A stretch of DNA of 64,000 nucleotides from Terebella lapidaria (lineage: Eukaryota; Annelida; Polychaeta; Terebellida; Terebellidae). How positions within the stretch are numbered: the first letter of the stretch is position 1; every line of letters starts with the position of its first letter. The DNA lies in contig OX424570.1 of the NCBI GenBank assembly GCA_949152475.1, forward strand, positions 15,310,694 to 15,374,693. Reading direction: 5' to 3'. The notes below the pieces were generated by a model. The model was not told the origin of the DNA. It saw only the letters and a program-made list of their open reading frames with translations, and did not search any database. This document shows positions 22,062 to 34,770 of the stretch, in pieces. The position numbers were made by a program, and so were the translations under genes.

Positions 22062-23476
22062 CCGATAACCTATTGGCGTGGCGTCCGTCGTCCGTCGGCG
22101 TCTTCTGCGTCGTCGTCGGCGTCGTCCGTCCACATTTTTATCTTTAAAGTTTACGGGTGAATCTTTCTGAAATTTTGTACAAAAATGCCTAAGAATATTT
22201 TGAGAAGTGCCTTTTTTCATTTTCGCATTAAAAAAAAAATGGCGGCCATTTTCGACAAAAAACGGCCAATTTCTGATTTTGGCGGCCATTTTCTCAAAAA
22301 CTGTTCAGACAGTTTTAAGATTTTTACTTCAAAAGATTGCCCTCAAGTATATCTGTGATGTGTATAAGTTTCGTTGCCCCTGAATGGCCGGTCTGCGTGT
22401 GGCGGCCATCTTCATTTTCTCGACAAGCCTCAAATGGAAATTTTCCATGTTAAATCTCGTGTGCTTTAAATGGGACACATTATGCCTGATATCTCACTTG
22501 ATATTGAGATTAGAGATTAGGAATCAATTGTGACACATAGGAAATGTATGCTGATTATTTTCATGACCTTGAATTTGACCTTTGACCTCTTTGGTCAGAG
22601 CACAAAATGGCTAATATCTCGCTTATTATCGACTTTACAGCTAAGAATCATCGCCAAAGTTAATTTTGCACGTATAGCAAATGACATATATATGCCAAAT
22701 CTTCTTACGACCTTGAATTTGACCTTTGACCTCATTTTCAAGGTCGGAGCACAAAATGGCTAATATCTCGCTTATTATCGACTTCACACCTTAGGAATCA
22801 ATTGTGCACATATAGAAAATGATATAGTCCGAATATTCTGATGACCTTGGATTTGACCTTTTACCTCATTTTCAAAGAACAAAATAGCTAATACATCGTT
22901 TATTATCGACTTTACAACTTGAGAATGAATTGTGGACATATAGGAAATGATATATATGCTGAATGTTGTTATGACCTTGAGTTTGACATTTGACCTCATT
23001 TTCAAGATCAGAGCGCAGACTGGCTAATATCTCGCTTATTATCCACTCTACAGCCCAGGAATCAACTGTGTACACATAGGACATGATATATGCTGAATAT
23101 TGTGATTTTGAACCTTGTGACCTTTGACCTCATTTTCACGGTCTCATAGGACAAAATGTCTAATATCTTGTTTATTATCAACTTTGCATCTTAGGATTCA
23201 ATCGTGGACATACAGTAAATGATATATGCCGAATATTCTGGTGACCTTTAATTTGACTTTTGATTCCATTTTCAAGGTCACAGGACATAATGACTGATAT
23301 CTCTCTTATTATTGAATTTACAGCTTAGTAATCAATTGTGAACGTATAGGAACCATATATGCTGAATACTTTCGTGACTTTGAATTTGAGCAGTGACCTT
23401 ATTTTCAAGGCCACGGGACAAAATAGCTATTATATATTGTCCGGTAACCTATCTTAACCCTTGGGCTAATTTTTTT
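22062..23476 (+). mobile_element. array-bearing repeat, copy 2
   Basis: Starts 'ccgataacctattggcgtgg', followed by a CGTC-rich tract, 'ggcggccattttc' twice, then about seven units (22500-23430) with 'ccttgaatttgacctttgac', and ends 'ggtaacctatcttaaccctt' and 'gggctaattt'. Opposite orientation to copy 1. Units are more diverged than in copy 3. Confidence 0.8.
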
Positions 23477-24374
23477 ATGTACATTTATTCTCGCGTATAC
23501 TATATTAACTCCTTAGCGTCCTTCACAAATATAATAAACACAGACTTACTGCTCATCATGGTAATGAAATCCACAACACTGTGGTCTATGTGGATAAAGC
23601 TAGATTCCACTAAACCAGGCATATGGTCCACTCTTGAAAACGTGATTAAAACCATACCAAACCCACACCAGATTTTCTCAGACCGAGTTTCAAGGTAGTT
23701 TCATGCTTAGAACACAGCTCGAAAATCGGCCCAGTGATGTTTTGTGTTGCATTTGTCTCTGAACGTTGCAAGAAGAACCCAGCTGCCCTAATAAACACAA
23801 TGTACGAAGGAATGCAGACCATTACACTTGTGGATACTATTTTAAAGACTTTTTATGACCATTATAGGACATCCGCAGACGTCAAAGGCCTCCGCAGACA
23901 TTCCATAATACCAATATTACACCCAGGGTGGTAAGCAGACGATTTTATCTAACGGATGAAGAGTATCATAGATTTGTAGAATCAAGGGGTTGAAAAATGT
24001 GTAAAGAATATTCGTTATTGATTTACGAAATATGTACACATATTTTGTCATTGTTATAAAATTCCGGATATATATTCGCCCCAATTTGAAACGTTTCCGT
24101 TCGCGCGGTCTCTGCAGTGAAGGGCAGCGAGCTCGGGCTATGCTAGTTGTGCGGGCTATGCTAGTCAGAGATAGATGTGTGCTACAGCGGAGGTATCAAA
24201 TGTGGTCCGTCCCTCTGCCAAGACCAGTGAGTTTTGTGCAGGCCATTTTGGAGTTCCAGTCCCAGGTGATATTGGTGGACCGAAGATCGATTCCCACACT
24301 ATTTGCAGACTTGATTTTAGGTTACCGTACCTATGGTCCGATAACCATAAGCGGAGAAACACTTTTCATTTTAT
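23477..24374. other. spacer with one element end
   Basis: No gene recognised. 24319-24348 is the palindromic end GGTTACCGTACC-tat-GGTCCGATAACC of the array-bearing repeat family, standing alone next to the 5' edge of the LINE. A small open frame at 24032-24397 shows no recognisable domain. Confidence 0.4.
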
Positions 24375-25112
24375 ATGCCCGCATATTCTTATACTAATCT
24401 CTACCTCACCCCAATTACACCACCTGAGCTAATTAGGGTTGCGTCAAAGCTGAAATCTAAAACTGGCCAAGGTCATGATAATATGTCTTCCAAGCTTCTT
24501 AAAGAAATCGTTGATACCATAGCTATCCCATTGACGCATATATTCAACCAGTCCATAAGTACTGGTGTAGTACCCCAGGATCTTAAAATTGCAAAAATAA
24601 TTCCAATTTTTAAAAACGGTAATAATAAGCTCATGAATAATTATCGACCTATCAGCCTACTCCCTGCAATATCGAAACTCCTGGGGAAGCTGATATGCAA
24701 TCGACTAACAAGTTTTCTGGAGTGTAACAATATCTTAAACAAACACCAATATGGCTTCAGAAAGAAACACTCCACTATACATCCCATTTTGCAACTAATT
24801 CAGGATATATCTGACGGTGATAACAAACCAACTAGAGAGTCAACTTTAGCGGTCTTCATAGATCTATCAAAAGCTTTTGGTACCATTAACCATGACACTT
24901 TGATGAGGAAACTTGAATATTATGGAATACGTGGAATTTGCCTTGAGTGGTTTAGGAACTACCTTACCAATAGAAAACAGTTTGTGCAGATAAATGACTA
25001 CTGTTCTTCACTTAAAAATATAACCTGTGGTGTTCCTCAAGGAAGCATCTTGGGACTTATATTATTCCTGATTTACATAAATGACGTGAAAGCATCAACG
25101 GAATTAAATTTA
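24375..25112 (+). mobile_element. LINE (CR1/Jockey-group), 5' half of reverse transcriptase
   Basis: Open frame with the classic non-LTR reverse-transcriptase blocks: GQGHDNMSSKLLKEI, KIIPIFKNGNNKLMNNYRPI, YGFRKKHSTI, AVFIDLSKAFGTINHDTLM, GVPQGSILGLILFLIYINDV. The A-F-G in the first catalytic block replaces the usual A-F-D, so this copy would lack a catalytic Asp. No endonuclease domain precedes it, so it is 5' truncated, as is usual for LINEs. The frame runs to 25112, where the 29.5-kb insert begins; the rest of the protein resumes at 54588. Confidence 0.88.
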
Positions 25113-25272
25113 TCACCCGATTCATACATCTGGTACGATAAGATGGGTATAAGGTCAAAACCTGGTCCCCATGATAATGGGTACCAGATCGTCTTATGCG
25201 TATACTGTAATATATCTGGTGCCCATATAGTCGTACCAGGTGGACATCATCAGTGCTGCTCTCTGGTGATTG
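25113..25272 (+). repeat. left terminal inverted repeat of the 29.5-kb insert
   Basis: Contains an inner palindrome: 'tctggtacgataagatggg' is complementary to 'ccccatgataatgggtacca' further in. Matches 54428-54587 in reverse with scattered differences and ends at 'ctctggtgattg'. Confidence 0.85.
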
Positions 25273-26627
25273 TAGATTATAGAATTAGCTCAAGCCAAAA
25301 TTAGGTAGGGAGGTTATAGTTATAAATAGATCGGGGGATGCCTCTCCTTGTCTCGCACCGAGGATTCCGGCAGTCCACAATTATACGGTGGCCTGTGGAA
25401 ACTATGCCAAGGAATATTGCTTGTTTGTGTCTTACTGTGAAGTTTTTATTTTCCTCGTAATGCGTGGGAGATCGAGATTGGTGAAAATAAGAATATTGTA
25501 ACATTGATCAGATATTGGAAATGGCAATTCGATCTGAAAACGTGCTGAAATACATAGCACTCGAACATAACACTCCTATAAAATTGTATACATGAAGTTA
25601 ACAACGCATATAAACGACTGCTTTTATCTGACAAGGTGTTTTCAGTGAAAAAATTTCTCCAACCCATCTCATAATTTTCCTATTTTGCCAAAAGGGTGAA
25701 TTATGACACTATTGGTGATTTATACGCATATTCAATGATCAATTAGCATTTGTATTGTTTTTTTATGCCACGATAATAAATTTTTGTGCATATTGATTAT
25801 TTTATACACATACAATTATTTACATGTATTTAAATTTTGTATACATATATGATGCTTTTCATACAGAAATAATGGTAAGTACATGTATCATATATTAATT
25901 TCGCGTAATAAATGAGTATATGCATCCGAAATTATTAATATACGTATACAATAATTGTAATAAAATAGCTACGATGGCTTGTATGAGACTTTGCTTAATT
26001 AGGAAAAGAAAGAAAAAAACACTTATTCAATACACGTGTTTAGTAATTTCATAAGAATATTTTATAATTTATACACCTTACTAATCCTTTTTTTCATTAT
26101 TAAATTTTTGTATGCATACTGATATGCATATTGATGATTTATTATATTCAATAATTTTTTTTGCATATTGAATTATTTTTCATGTATGATTAATCTTATT
26201 TTAATAATGCATTGAATATGCACCTAAAATAATAAACACGTCCATAGAAGGATTCAATATTTGCAATGAAAATTCCTCACTTTTGAGGAATAAAATATCG
26301 TACTTTGTTCACCTTCGTAAGAGGCCAATAATATTAATCCTCGCAAATAAAATCGCTAGAACAAATGAATTAGTGAATTAAATTATTAAAACAATCGTCT
26401 TCGAGAATCATATAATTTTGCGCGGTAATGAATTAGTGAATTAAATTATTAAAACAATCGTCTTCGAGAATCATATAATTTTGTGCGAATTATACCGTCG
26501 AAATAATGAGATTTGTGTACTGAACTATAATTGTTTTTGCGAATTATATTGCACAAATCTGCTGATGGTTTTTTTACGAAGGAGGAAATGACAACCCTGA
26601 TTTCCTCTTCATTTTGTTCCAGACGTG
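25273..26627. other. AT-rich degenerate repeats inside the insert
   Basis: No gene. 25386-25400 has a 'tatacggtgg' end like the element at 26634. 25690-26240 is a decayed run of 'atttaatatac/tgcatattga' words like the interior of that element. 26364-26426 and 26427-26489 are a 63-bp direct duplication beginning 'aatgaattagtgaattaaat'. Probably two overlapping, older foldback elements. Confidence 0.5.
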
Positions 26628-26633
26628 GTGATA

Positions 26634-27164
26634 TACGGTGGCTCGTATAGGACATTGCTTTTTTGTTTTTTTAAAAAAAGTTTGAAATATTTGTGGCACA
26701 TATTTAATCATTTTATATGTGTATTTAATCATTTAATGCGGGTATTTAATATTTTATACGGGTATTTAATTATTTAATACGCGTATTTAATATTTTATAC
26801 GGGTACTTAATCATTTAATACGCATATTTAATATTTTAGATGGGTATTTAATGATTTATTATTTATTATTATTAATCAAATATTACATGTATTTAATATT
26901 CTATACGCGCATTTAATACTGTATATGCGTATTTAATCATTTATTACGCAAATGTAATATTTTATATGTATATTTAATCATTTATTACATGTATTTAATA
27001 TTTTTTATGCATATGTTATATAAAATACGTGTATTTAATCATGTATTAAGTGTATTTAATATTTTACACGCGTATTTAATATTCAATATTTAATACGCCC
27101 TGCAAATATTTCAAACTTTTTAAAAATGAAAATAAAAAAGCAATGTCCTAAGAGAACCACCGTA
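26634..27164. mobile_element. foldback element, TACGGTGG ends, 20-bp TATTTAAT-type array
   Basis: About 60-bp terminal inverted repeats: TACGGTGGCTCGTATAGGAC on the left, TACGGTGGTTCTCTTAGGAC on the right, both continuing through ATTGCTTTTTT to 'gtttgaaatatttg'. A 6-bp direct repeat GTGATA flanks it (26628-26633, 27165-27170). The interior is about 20 tandem copies of a 20-bp unit such as 'gtatttaatattttatacgg'. No coding sequence. Confidence 0.85.
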
Positions 27165-28771
27165 GTGATATGATTAAATTACCGAATTAAATAAAATTCA
27201 AGAATATATTGTTTTAGCACGAATTATACTGTCATGACTTGAATAGAACGAGGAAAACCGAAACGAGTAGCGTATCAATGATTATTTACTCACTTTTGAA
27301 ACTGAGGATAAAATATATAAAAAAACCTGGAAATTATATGTGAGACCCGTAATTAAATATCAAGTATATATATCAAATATAAACCCGGAATTGAATTTTA
27401 AAAGTGAGAAATAAATATTAAAATTTATTTCTGGAATTGAATGCCAGGATGGGCTTCAGCTAGCCGTATACCCGTAATATACACCCCTAATATATACATG
27501 TAGATATATCAGTTCTTACAATGCCACATTTATAGTTCACAGGTCAATATACAATATGCGATACTACGTGCAAAGAACTACACGCGATCATGTATTTAGA
27601 TAATTATTATGAGTACAGTAGCATTTCGATTATTTCTATATAATGTTTACAGTGTACTTAGGAACATTATGATACATGTACATAGCAGTCCCTGCAGAAT
27701 AATGCTATACTTCAGTTTCCCCTATGAACGCAAATCTACACATGCACTCTTATCGCACTTGAATCCGCCGGAGATTAGCGGCTCCAGTCGTAAAAACATT
27801 GATATAACTATCGTTTTCTTTGTGTGTTTAGAGGATGTGTCGGGCGATCGTTATTGACAATGTACCGCCTGATAGGGGCAGGCCAACAACAGGTGGAATC
27901 ACACAATGAAAGAGATACCTGTGATAAAATCCTTCCCTACCAAGCATTCAAATAAAAATGGAAAACCTCGTTATCATGGTTATAGAGCTATATACCTATG
28001 CCTGAAACTTCAGGAGGCGGAGTGGCACCAGTCGTTGTGTACTCATTGTATGTAACTGCAATAATGAGAATAATAATGTTTTTGGGTAATTACGACCAAA
28101 CTAACCAAAGTGGTTGCAATGTACACTAAAAAAAACTCAAAACCATTTTGAACCCTGTCCTTACGAGCCAATACAACATGCCAACAATAGCAATTCACCG
28201 CCGTTCTTTATTTCCCTCCACCTCATTCCCGTTGTTGCTATTTCTTTCTATTTCACCGATGTTAGGAATATATTGATCAATTGCATTACGTCAATAATAT
28301 TGTTTTTGTGTGCAAATACACGCACGTGTTTCGATCATTCATCCTAAAAAATATACTATAATTACATGTACGCTATTTAGGTCGTACATTGAGATTTCAC
28401 TCCCAGTATAACTGCCATATGGTGATAGTTCTGTGAAATTGAATGTATGGACACATCTCGCCTCCCCTTCGAACACGCGGAAACTGTCTGGTTCTGGGTT
28501 TCATCAAACAAAATATGCCATAGGGCCTAAACATAACACCTGGATATTCCCCCGTGTCGGATCTGGATCTACCTCCCGTGGGCTGGCTCTCTCCGAGAAA
28601 AGACTCCCCAGGGTCATATCAGGAAGAGCTTATCTAATTTGTTTTCACGCTGTGAGCTTTCATTGGTTTTCTTTCTTAGAACTTATGTCATTATTAAACT
28701 GAACAATCTGACTTTTGGGACTTTGGGGATATGTTGCACCCTGTCTATACGAGGGATCAATTTGAAACTAA

Positions 28772-29665
28772 CATAGTAGTATAGTGAAAATATGATGTGC
28801 ACTTATATGAAAGATCTCATTGATCTGAGCAAAATGGTTTTTACGGAATGTAAATATCACAATCCGTTCAAAAGTTACAGCACTTTAAAGACTGAAATCG
28901 GCAAATTTGCTTTTTCAAAACAATTTAGCTAATTAGTATGCAAATGAGATATTCATGACGTCATCGGGGGAAGTTGTTTTAATTAGGTACTTTGATATGT
29001 ATTATTCATTCATGTAATGTTATGATTATTCATCAAAACTTATTCTATACAGATTTTAATATGAATAATCAGTGTTTTCACTTTTTCTGTTGTTGTCAAG
29101 GTAACCAGTGACCTGGTATGGCCCATAGCAACCATGGTTGCTAGGGCCAGAAATCCACTTAGAACAGGGTATGCACACATAAAAATGGTGCCAACTTGAG
29201 CTCTATAATAATTTATTTCATAAATAATCGACAGAGAGTCTGTGGATAGAATGACTTGGCAGTTAATGGCCATGGCAACCATGGGTAACTATGGCTATAG
29301 GGAACGACTGGTAACCATAGCAACAGTACAGTTTGTGTGGATATTGACTGTGTATGGTACATAATAATATGCACTAGTCAGATCGTCAGAACCTTCAATA
29401 AGAATCATTATATCATGGCTTGAAATATCCTAATTAAAATTTGTTCCCCTCGTGACGTCATGAATTCTCATTAGCATCTAATTTGCATATAAATGAGTTG
29501 CTGGAACCTTTCAAGTGGCTTCTGTAATGTAGTGCCGGAATGGCAGTTTCAAATGGCTGTAACTTTTGAACGGATAGAGATATTGATATATCGTAAAGAC
29601 CAGTTTGGTCAGATCAATTAGATCTTTCATATAACAAAACATCATATTTTCACTTTACTAGTACT
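28772..29665. mobile_element. long foldback element with about 280-bp diverged arms
   Basis: Left arm 28772-29040 and right arm about 29340-29665 are inverted copies sharing 'agtgaaaatatgatg', 'atatgaaagatct', 'ccgttcaaaagttacag' and 'attcatgacgtca'. The centre (29100-29320) has several 'gtaaccatagcaacc' palindromes such as 'atagcaaccatggttgctag'. 'TGACGTCA' in both arms is a perfect CRE-like octamer. Non-coding. Confidence 0.7.
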
Positions 29666-31010
29666 TTAACCATTGGGAACAATTATGTTAGGAAGAATTT
29701 GTGTGTATTTCATGTTTATTCATTGAAGACAGGTTTTGTTCCTTACCCACTATGGCAGTCGATTTGTCCAGCGCTGTAGGTCCGACACATACCACTTGTT
29801 GAACATTCATGTAGATGCATGTACACTGAGTGTATATTCACATAGTTATATACATGCATTTAGGCCTGTCTTTTGATGTACCAGTGACCGCTAATTACTC
29901 GCTCACCAAACACTAGCGCCCCACCCTCTCTGGTTGCTTGGGCACATGAAGTCTGTTTATAATCACTGGCAACTCGCTCGGTCAGGTTACAATTTGCCAT
30001 AAATATTTGTAGGTCCCAATCGAGCAACTGTATTTATCGACATTGAATCATAAGAATAGTCAAATACGTGTTCAAATAAGAAATATAAGTTTGCTCAATA
30101 GTCATTTCATTTGTTTCATGACAATTGAAATGTTACGAAGAAGGTGATAAGGACACAGCGGCAGCGAGATCATGTCGTTCAATGGTCAGAAAAATATTTA
30201 AATGGGTAAATATACATATATGTATGGGTCCAATTCTGAAAGTAGAATACAAAAGGCTGATACACAACATATGACGCCAATCGCTACAGAAAGTCAATTT
30301 GCTGACATATATCTAAATATTTCACAATAAAAAATTAGATCATATATCACCATGTGCTTCCGTTGTCTGCTAATGATTGTGCACATACATCATTTGCATA
30401 TTTTTTCTTCTACTCTTTGAATTATTAGTTTATAGTCTGACAACTGAATCAGGCAACAATACATAATCGTAAATGTATCGTTCAAAGTATAATAGTTGTA
30501 TTGTTATGTATGCGATATTTCAGTCATGACTTCGGCGATTTAACGGTGACGATTCCTCTATAAACTTAAGAAACACGTTCGAAACGGAACCTTGATCTAT
30601 TCGCGTGGATTTACATGTATGATTGCAACACACATACGTACAGGCAGAAATCGCTCGTTATGTATTTCTGGTACAGGCAAACGCAGCACACACGTGCTTA
30701 CCATATTCTCCTTTCCATCAATACCACTCTATATTATTGTCAATAAAATATGACATGTATGCACATGCATTGTACTAAAATGATCTGTTATATTTTACCA
30801 TCATCACCGTGTTGTTGTTTTGGTGATAATAGCTAGATATATTTTATTACTATTGAGCCGCTGGTACTACTGGTGGACAATAAATTTAGCATAAACTCAT
30901 ATCATGAACTCAGTATCCTATTGGGTTGTGAGATTTGGTTCTGACTTGGTGTTTGTCACACACCTACTCCACCTGGAAAATTTCTAAATTCTAATTCTAA
31001 ATGTGCATGA
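29666..31010. other. insert core, no feature
   Basis: AT-rich sequence without long open frames, tandem repeats or recognisable element ends. Confidence 0.4.
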
Positions 31011-31015
31011 CTTAC

Positions 31016-31762
31016 TGTAAAGTTATTGACTACCGTCCGCTCTTCGGGATCCTCGAGGATAGTCCTCTCACCACGAGTCCTTGCGGACGCGCATCCGCTT
31101 TTCCGGATCCTTGCGGCGGCGCCGCTCACCGGAGGTCACTGCGGACACGGTAACTACTTCAGCATTAACGGTAACCAGGTAACAGCCCACCCGACACTCC
31201 CAGGCCTACGGACACCGTTCAGAAACTGGTTCATCACCACGGTGTTAACTGGCGGGGCCTGGCGAGCCGCGGTCTGCCTCGGGGACGGAACCCCGTACAG
31301 TCCGACATGCTGGCCAGAGCCTATGTCACACGTCCCGGGAAGGGAGAGAACTGGCGATCCACAGGGCTTACGCCCCCGAGTCAGCAACTTGTCTCTCCCA
31401 GCCCGGGCCTCCCCATGGAAATCGTCCCCAGGGCTCTAGGAGCCCACTACTCACAACCAGGGAACACAAAGCTCATGGCGAACCTTGCGTGCGTCCTATA
31501 AAAAAATAGTTACTCTCTCTCTCGGACAATCTCCTCGATCGAGTCGCTTCCAGTGTATATATAATACACCACAAGCTGAAGGACGCACGCGAGGTCTAAT
31601 CGATCCATTGTTATAGTTTACTGGAGCGTAAATTACAATGCGTCGCCGTGGCAACGCACGCTCGAACGGAGCGTGTCAAAACAAGGCCAAGTACAGAAAG
31701 GCCACATAAATGGCATGTATGTTTACAATCACCTGCCGCGTGCTTAGGGCAAAATCGCCACA
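31016..31762 (-). mobile_element. solo LTR of the same Ty3/gypsy family
   Basis: Reverse complement of the LTR at 34771-35505, 747 bp long, ending TG...CA. A 5-bp target duplication CTTAC flanks it (31011-31015 and 31763-31767). It differs from the full element by scattered changes, so it is older. A solo LTR arises from recombination between the two LTRs of an element. Confidence 0.9.
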
Positions 31763-32443
31763 CTTACCAACCATCAATCATGGGAACACTCTTGCATGTT
31801 CAGCTCTGGATCCACAGAACTGACCTTTCTACAATACATGTGTACATAAAACAGCTTTCCAATAGTGAATAAAGTATTTTATGTTATTACAAAGGATCAC
31901 ATATTAAATCCTACATATTTATTATATCAAAAATATATGGATAATATATGGATATGGATAAACATAACACAGTCACATTATTTGCAAAATAAACACACGT
32001 ATATTCCCAGTAGAAAATTATGATGAAGGGAATTCTCGCCATTATTTGTCCAATGTATATCTACAAATTAATGTTGGTGACATTTTTCATTTCATAATGT
32101 TCTTGTTCGGTTGTTGACTACTTTATGCTGATTCTGTAGGTGTACAGTGTAACTAAATTTCGCACAGTGTCTGCCCTGGAGAAGGGAGAAGATAATGCGG
32201 ATATGAAAATTTTGTCGGGATTCGCCCCTCTTCCAACATTCATGCATTTGGCTGTATATTTTGATGTAAATCTGAATTTTGAATATCGAGGGAAAAGAAA
32301 GAAAAGCAGGAAAGAAATAGCATAATCACATGTCATATGTATGGACTGTCTGTGTGAGAAATCTAGGTGAACGAAATAAGTTTCTATTTCACTCATTCCG
32401 TTTTATCTTTAACTTTGACTATTGCTCTACCATGTCTACTGTG

Positions 32444-33268
32444 TACGGAAGCGTATAAGGGCCACCCAGGAAAATTCTTTTTTTAAATTCCCGAGTTAGT
32501 AACTCGATAATATCGACTTAGTATCTCGATAATATCGACTTATAACTCGATAATATCGAGTTAGTATCTCGATAATATCGACTTAAACATGGAACAGGCA
32601 CAGGAAGGAGATTTATTTTTTTGAATTCCCGAGTTAGTAACTCGATAATATCGACTTAGTATCTCGATAATATCGAGTTAGTATCTCGATAATATCGAGT
32701 TAGTAACTCGATAATATCGACTTAGTAACACGATAATATCGACTTAATATATCAGGGTTGTCCGGCCCATGTGTACATGTATGTAAAATGTACGTGGGTA
32801 ACCAATAACGACTGTGTCAATTCGCGTATATGTCCCCGTGTGAACATTGAAATAAATGATATCTAAAATGAAAACTTTCCCCTCTGGTGTAAATATCAAT
32901 TACATTAATTACATATTAGAGTTCTAACATTATTTGACTCTCATATAAAATCAGTAATGTTTATATGTTTTCTCATTATGTATATGCACAGGCAGAATAT
33001 ACATCATGTGCTGTGATTTAAGTCGACATACTAAGTCGATATTATCGAGATACTAAGTCGATATTATCGAGTTACTAAGTCGATATTATCGAGTTACTAA
33101 CTCGATATTATCGACTTACTAACTCGGGAATTTGAAAAAAAAAAATCTTCCTGTGCCTGATCCACTCTTAAGTCGATATTATCGAGATACTAAGTCGATA
33201 TTATCGAGATACTAAGTCGGGAATTTAAAACAAATAACTTTCCTGGGTGGCCCTTCTACGCTTCCGTA
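32444..33268. mobile_element. foldback element, TACGGAAGCG ends, 22-bp palindromic array
   Basis: Ends TACGGAAGCGTATAAGGGCC (left) and the complement of TACGGAAGCGTAGAAGGGCC (right), continuing ACCCAGGAAA. Inside each arm are 22-bp tandem units of the type 'ctcgataatatcgagttagt', in opposite orientations on the two sides, and 'cccgagttag' sits at the inner edge of the ends. Each unit is itself palindromic (CTCGATAATATCGAG). 'gtg' flanks both ends. No coding sequence. Confidence 0.88.
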
Positions 33269-34766
33269 GTGTAAGGACATCGTAGTCATTTCTTGGATTT
33301 ACAAACGACAGATCGTGATCAAGCTTTTTCAGGGTTTGAGCTCGATTCTGTTCGAGATATCAGGATTGAGCACGCATTGGTGGTGAAACATCTGACTATT
33401 GGTGGTGATAGATTGATACTTACATTCACTTTATTTCTTCGATGGCTTCTTGATTTTACATAAATTTATATGTGTTAACTAATATGTATTCATCCATTAT
33501 TTATGCATGATTAATATTCGCTATCAATAATGCGTGCCAGCATTTTTATGCCACTGGGTAACAAAGCTAGATATGTTTTGTAGCACAATCTCCAGCCAGG
33601 GTTCAGTTGCATGAATGCAATAATTCGGGGGCGGAATCCAGGCCTGATACTCCTGTAAATATCTAGAATGTGCAAGGTGGATGTTTTTTGTTGTGTAGTA
33701 TCATGTGTCATACAACGAGATTGTATGAACATTCTTTGCTGACAGAGGATACTTCTTGAAAGCGTATTATAGTTTGTTGACTGCATTAGTCTTCCCACAC
33801 TGTTCCCATACTTTGGGGCTTGTGTTTTCTCTGGAAATCTTACTGATGTTTAAATATAAATCTCAATCTATTACCACCAATACAGCCAAATTTTGATGAT
33901 TTCAATAACAAACGTAAACACAACATTTTGCAATCGTAGCATTATATTACTCGCTTATTATGATTGCCCCACTTCGACGTTTTCGTATCGAGATGTTTCT
34001 TTTTGTTAAAAATATTCTACATTTTGTCGTCGTGCAACTTATTTCATTTGATACTTTTGTCATCGGAATGTTGATCGTTTTATATATAACCCTGCTAGTA
34101 GCACTGAAATTGGAAGAAAACAAGAGCGGCAAGGGTTTCATCAGTATTTGGAAGTGTACAAATATCAGAGGGCCTGCACCTAACAGTCATGTATCATCCA
34201 ATTTAAGCAAAATAATGGATGCTGAATCAAAATTCATAACAAACAAGAATTTCCAGTGTGAAAGCATTTATTCACGTCCATCATGCATTTGCCATCAAGT
34301 GAAAAAATACCATCGTTGTATGATAATCAATAAAAGCTATACACTAGCGGACGAGATATCCAGGATTGCAATATAGTTCATGCCATACCATGCATGTAAC
34401 AATAATCTTTAATTATATACAATAATTATATACACAGATGAACATGCCCAAGTCAGCGAGCCTTACATAACTGCTACACTAATACATTAGCAGGTGGGTA
34501 AATATGGGATGAATAGCAGGTGGGTGCATACATCTCCTGATAACAACTATCGTGTGAATATCGATGATACAAGCACAGCTAACTAGCCGGGACAGATAAA
34601 AAAACAAGCTGGTGACCCATGGCTTTGTTATGATGATACTAATCACCTAATCAGATTATGTATATGTAACAACATATGTATGTTCTCTTCATACACAGAC
34701 TGATTTATGAAATACATGAATACAGGGGTGCTTCTATTTCTAATTTTATATCCATCAATTTACAAC
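33269..34766. other. insert core between foldback element and LTR element
   Basis: No recognisable gene. A 138-codon open frame at 33960-34376 has a hydrophobic N-terminal stretch (LIVLYITLLVAL) but no known domain, and AT-rich DNA can yield such frames by chance. A short stretch near 34335 ('tatacactagcgga') recurs at 50127. Confidence 0.4.
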
Positions 34767-34770
34767 TTAG

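Noticed and set aside
26634-27164. CRISPR-like array
   Set aside because: Units are contiguous without unique spacers, sit between inverted ends, and the genome is eukaryotic.
33960-34376. 138-codon frame with a hydrophobic segment
   Set aside because: AT-rich context, no homologue recognised, no splice or neighbour support; kept only as a note.
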